A stretch of 64,000 nt of DNA from JAFMPW01 sp041743085 (GTDB lineage: Bacteria; Bacteroidota; Bacteroidia; Flavobacteriales; Flavobacteriaceae), in NCBI GenBank assembly GCA_041743085.1, contig JBGTNL010000029.1, positions 85,157-149,156 on the forward strand. The letters run 5' to 3'. Each line of letters starts with the position of its first letter. Position 1 is the first letter of the stretch. The notes under the pieces were generated by a model. It worked only from the letters and a program-made list of their open reading frames with translations, did no database searches and was not told the DNA's origin. This document shows positions 61,084-64,000 of the stretch, piece by piece. Both the position numbers and the translations under genes were made by a program.

Positions 61084-62012
61084 TTATGGGAAGAATACGG
61101 GAAATAAAATTTGAGTCAAGATATCCGCCGTTGGAAGATCTGAGGATGGGAGAGAAAAAAACGAATGCCCAACTTTACATTTGAGTACCTGGACTGAGGT
61201 TGCAGCGAAGAATTGAACCTACTTAAAATACTGCGGAGGTCAGGTATGATTGAAGTAAAGATACCTTTATACCGAGTGTATGACAAATTTCCCAAAATCC
61301 AACGATTTGGTCCCAAACAGACCCCTCCCTAATCCCCCGAGGGCCTTTGGCGGCCCATTTCACCAGTAAAAACCCAACTACGGCAGGTAATGGAGCAGTT
61401 GGGCTGTGGGAGCGTTAGTGAATTTCCGGAGTTTTTAGGAAATTGGACCGTCTGCACAGAAATCCCTACTAACTATACAAAATAGCACATATAATATGTA
61501 GGTTTTACTAATTTTAAATAAACGGCTTCTATCCTCGAACGAAACGACAAACAATCATAACTTTGAGGATCATTTGCTTTGGCATCTATTATTTCGTTTC
61601 CAAAATCTTTGGAATATCGGAAGCTGGTGATAGGACAAGAGATCCGAACCTGTCCGTCCGTTGGCTGGAACAAAAAGGCTTTCTATTCTTCATTGTATAG
61701 GCGCCTGCAAAAGGTTTTAGGGTCTTAGGTAAACGGATTCTTTGAAATAGGCGTGGATTTTGGTTTTTGAATATATGCTGGGAGGAAGTGCCTGTGCTTA
61801 TGAACATGGCATAGAATTTTTTACAATTCAACTTACTTGGGAGCATTTTAAAAAACTACTAAGTTATAATCCTCCCACGAACCCACCTTGGTAAGTCAAA
61901 TATTCTAATTGGTATAAATAGCTTCTTTTAAAGTTTGAAAGCAAATAGAATTATCATAGGTTATCATAAAGGTTCATCTCTAAATTAGTTGATTTCAAAT
62001 AAAGTTAAGAAC
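61084..62012. other. Gene-poor spacer
   Basis: About 930 bp between the fucosidase remnant and the protease. Two minus-strand open frames (61473-61673 and 61589-61846) have no signal, motif or repeat and are not called. I see no convincing structure. The promoter of the protease gene should lie near the right end. Confidence 0.5.
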
Positions 62013-63173
62013 ATGGGAAAAAAAGGCAAAACACTTACAGTTCAGGTAAAGGAACTTGCTGAACGTCTGGAAAGATTAGAAGCTTTATTGAGTAAAAAAT
62101 TGAAACCCAGTGGCGGCTACCGGGATGCAAAGGATGGCAAACACTTTTGTCGTCTCCCAAAAGTGCCCCAAAGGCAATTTGATTCCAGTGTTTCACCGTT
62201 TCGGGAAAGACTCATACTCCTTATAAACAAGAAATGGGTAAACGGAACGAAATTGCGTTACTATATCTATAAGCAAGGCTCTTTTTCCGGAAATGCTGGG
62301 AATGTGAATCTGGTAAAGGATGGATTTAAAGTGTGGGAGGATGTCGGTATCGGAATTAGCTTTGAAGAGGTTAATAATATCTCTGAGGCTGAGCTTCGCA
62401 TTGGATTTTTAAGGGATGGTAGATCCTGGTCGTATGTAGGGAGGGATAATATAGATATTCCCGGGCAATTTGAGCGTACAATGAATTTTGGATGGGATCT
62501 TACCCAAGATACGAGGGGAGTGGATACCCCGGTTCATGAAATTGGCCATGCACTTGGTTTTCCACATGAACATCAGAATCCCAATTCAGGCATCGTATGG
62601 GATGAGGCCGCAGTTTATGATTATTTCGGCGGGCCGCCAAATAATTGGCTGCCGGAGGATACCTACTACAATGTATTACGAAAATTGCCACTAAGTGAAG
62701 TGGAGGGATCAGATTGGGACCCCAATTCAGTGATGCACTACGCATTTGTCCCCGGACTGATTTCCAGTCCACTGGAGTACTCAAACGGACTAGTACCCGA
62801 ACTCGGCCTGTCAGCTAGCGATATAGAAGAAGTAAAACGATTTTACCCCCCTATAAGTGCTACCCAATATGAAGAATTGGAGCCCTTCAGTTTTGAAATG
62901 CTGTCCTTAGAACCCGGAGAACAAAAGAATTTCAGTGTGAAGCCTAACGCTACGCGTACTTACACTATACAAACCTTTGGAAGTTCCGATACGGTCATGG
63001 TTCTTTTTGAAGAGGTCAATGGGGATTTGAGGTTTCTGGCGGGGGATGACGACAGCGGTACCAGCTTTAATTCAAGGATCACACCTCGGCTATACCCGGA
63101 CAGAAAATATGTTTTAAGAATCAGGCTGTATTCACAATATGCAACCGGGAATACGGGGGTGATGATGTGGTAA
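62013..63173 (+). CDS. Astacin-like (metzincin) metalloprotease without signal peptide
   Basis: 386 residues from the ATG at 62013 (a TTG 24 bases upstream adds nothing). The N-terminus MGKKGKTLTVQVKELAERL is charged and coiled-coil-like, without a hydrophobic leader. The zinc motif HEIGHALGFPHEH is at residues 175-187, with the Met-turn in SVMHYAF near residue 246. RFYPP closes the catalytic domain. Residues about 290-386 look like a PPC-type beta-sandwich (LEPGEQKNFSVKP; FLAGDDDSG; RKYVLRIRLYS). It may be carried out by a non-Sec route. No partner gene is in the window. Confidence 0.88.
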   Translation: MGKKGKTLTVQVKELAERLERLEALLSKKLKPSGGYRDAKDGKHFCRLPKVPQRQFDSSVSPFRERLILLINKKWVNGTKLRYYIYKQGSFSGNAGNVNLVKDGFKVWEDVGIGISFEEVNNISEAELRIGFLRDGRSWSYVGRDNIDIPGQFERTMNFGWDLTQDTRGVDTPVHEIGHALGFPHEHQNPNSGIVWDEAAVYDYFGGPPNNWLPEDTYYNVLRKLPLSEVEGSDWDPNSVMHYAFVPGLISSPLEYSNGLVPELGLSASDIEEVKRFYPPISATQYEELEPFSFEMLSLEPGEQKNFSVKPNATRTYTIQTFGSSDTVMVLFEEVNGDLRFLAGDDDSGTSFNSRITPRLYPDRKYVLRIRLYSQYATGNTGVMMW

Positions 63174-63837
63174 TTATGATTGAGATCCAATAGTATGATG
63201 GAGATCTAAAGAAAATTGAAATCTGTGGCACGCAGTTTAACCTTTGATACTTCTAAAAAGATGTTCGGAAAATACATAAAATAGTAGGTTTCGACTGTCG
63301 TATTTCCGCTGCAAAAATTCTTGCCCCATTGAGTTAATAAACAATTTTAGAGGTCAGTAGCTACTTGCATACCTTTGTTTAAGCATTATAGTCCGCTATT
63401 TGAGGGTTTAGAATATTCTGTGAACTTGTAACATCCCTAAGAAACCCCTCCGCCTTCGGCACCGCGCCTTCCTCTCGTTGCACTCGTCGAAGGCAAGTGA
63501 AATAAGGGGAGGACCCGTTTAACGGCCTTTTTGCCCATTAAATCTTATGTACTTGTCTACTTACCTATAAACAATTTTATTAGTGAAACCCCAGTTTAAC
63601 AATCCCGCTTTTTCAGTGGGGTCAAGGTTTAATACCTCGATCCTTGTGTTGATTCCTTCTATTGTGTCCAGGGCTTGCCTTGGGGTTTAATGCCATTTAC
63701 TTTATTTCTTTCTTGGATACAACCAGCGTCACTTTCATTAGCTGGCAAAAAGGTCCAATCTCAAATATAGGTGTGGCTATTTCTCTTCTGTACGTTTGGT
63801 TATTGAGATTTTGTTGGTTTTTAAAGTCTTTTTATTA
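63174..63837. other. Gene-free spacer at the right end
   Basis: About 660 bp with no supported open frame. The stretch 63430-63520 is GC-rich with CCTCCGCCTTCGGC and CGAAGGC, which could fold locally, but no element type can be named. The family-1 copy E starts at its right end. Confidence 0.5.
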
Positions 63838-64000
63838 AGTTAATCTAAATAATTCCCCGATGGCTCTGCCTCGGGGTTTCCGAATCTACCTCCCCTCTTG
63901 CATCCGACGAACGAAGAGAGAGGAATGCACAAGGTCGGAATTGCCTTTTCGCAATTCCGGGCGGGGCAAAATACAAAATTTCGGTTTTTGGCTCCAAGGC
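63838..64000 (+). repeat. Family-1 hairpin repeat, copy E (long form, cut by window)
   Basis: Starts GTTAATCTAAATAATTCC and shares the long-form module of the copy at 14348: GGGGTTTCCGAATCTACC, GGAATTGCCTTTTCGCAATTCC-type hairpin and GGGCAAAATACAAAATTTC. It differs by about 28 extra bases (TTGCATCCGACGAACGAAG and following) where the other copy has a short stem. The right end is outside the window. Confidence 0.8.

Noticed and set aside
61473..61846. Minus-strand open frames in the spacer before the protease
   Set aside because: No signal, domain, repeat or favourable composition; likely chance frames.

Overview
The window looks like a chromosomal segment of a marine, polysaccharide-degrading member of the Bacteroidota, most likely Flavobacteriaceae. 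This rests on a SusC/SusD pair, LacI-type control, several formylglycine sulfatases, a GH29 fucosidase, DUF1080, DUF6807, DUF2490 and VPS10-type secreted proteins, moderate GC, some TTG/GTG starts, and TAnnTTTG-like promoter boxes close to start codons. I see no rRNA, tRNA, CRISPR, prophage or transposase gene. Family assignments come from reading the translations; no database search was run.

Layout. 1-15.8 kb: mostly unlinked envelope and housekeeping genes: a partial alpha/beta hydrolase, DUF2490, an S9 peptidase, a large BNR/VPS10 protein, Dabb, amidohydrolase, YceI, a LytS/LytTR two-component pair, a haem-binding c-type protein and a Kelch lipoprotein. 16.3-27.9 kb: a uronate utilisation locus (susC, susD, LacI regulator, DUF1080, DUF6807/PmoA, Tat-exported Gfo/Idh/MocA oxidoreductase, glucuronate isomerase). 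Two identical 14-bp palindromes, one before susC and one between the oxidoreductase and uxaC, look like operators of the LacI protein. The locus has no recognisable glycoside hydrolase or polysaccharide lyase; the oxidoreductase plus DUF1080 pair suggests oxidative (3-keto) glycoside cleavage instead. 28-44.9 kb: mixed genes, including VOC, an alpha/beta hydrolase divergent from an HxlR regulator, an NTF2-like pseudogene, YitT, cupin, a HerA-like ATPase, queE, a metalloprotease, a methyltransferase, YkgJ, sterol desaturase, NamZ, a LolE-like permease, cysteine synthase, a second DUF1080 protein and an aldose epimerase.

45-54 kb: a segment bounded by about 210-bp inverted repeats. It carries a SulP transporter, a metallo-beta-lactamase/double-rhodanese protein, a 31-residue membrane peptide, two tandem ATP-grasp paralogues and an exonuclease/GIY-YIG protein. 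The ATP-grasp pair arose by a tandem duplication that also copied the 3' end of the exonuclease gene. 54-61 kb: a compact operon for a sulfated, fucose-containing glycan (SDR, sulfatase, fumarylacetoacetase-family hydrolase, sulfatase, GH29 fucosidase with a frameshifted C-terminus). 62-63.2 kb: an astacin-like metalloprotease with no signal peptide. The rest is gene-poor.

The intergenic DNA holds several small dispersed repeat families. Family 1 is a hairpin-rich 100-260 bp element with five copies in the same orientation; one insertion can be dated against an empty site in the ATP-grasp duplication. Family 2 is a two-module repeat, family 3 a 34-bp repeat seen just after genes, and there is one 170-bp MITE with 13-bp terminal inverted repeats.
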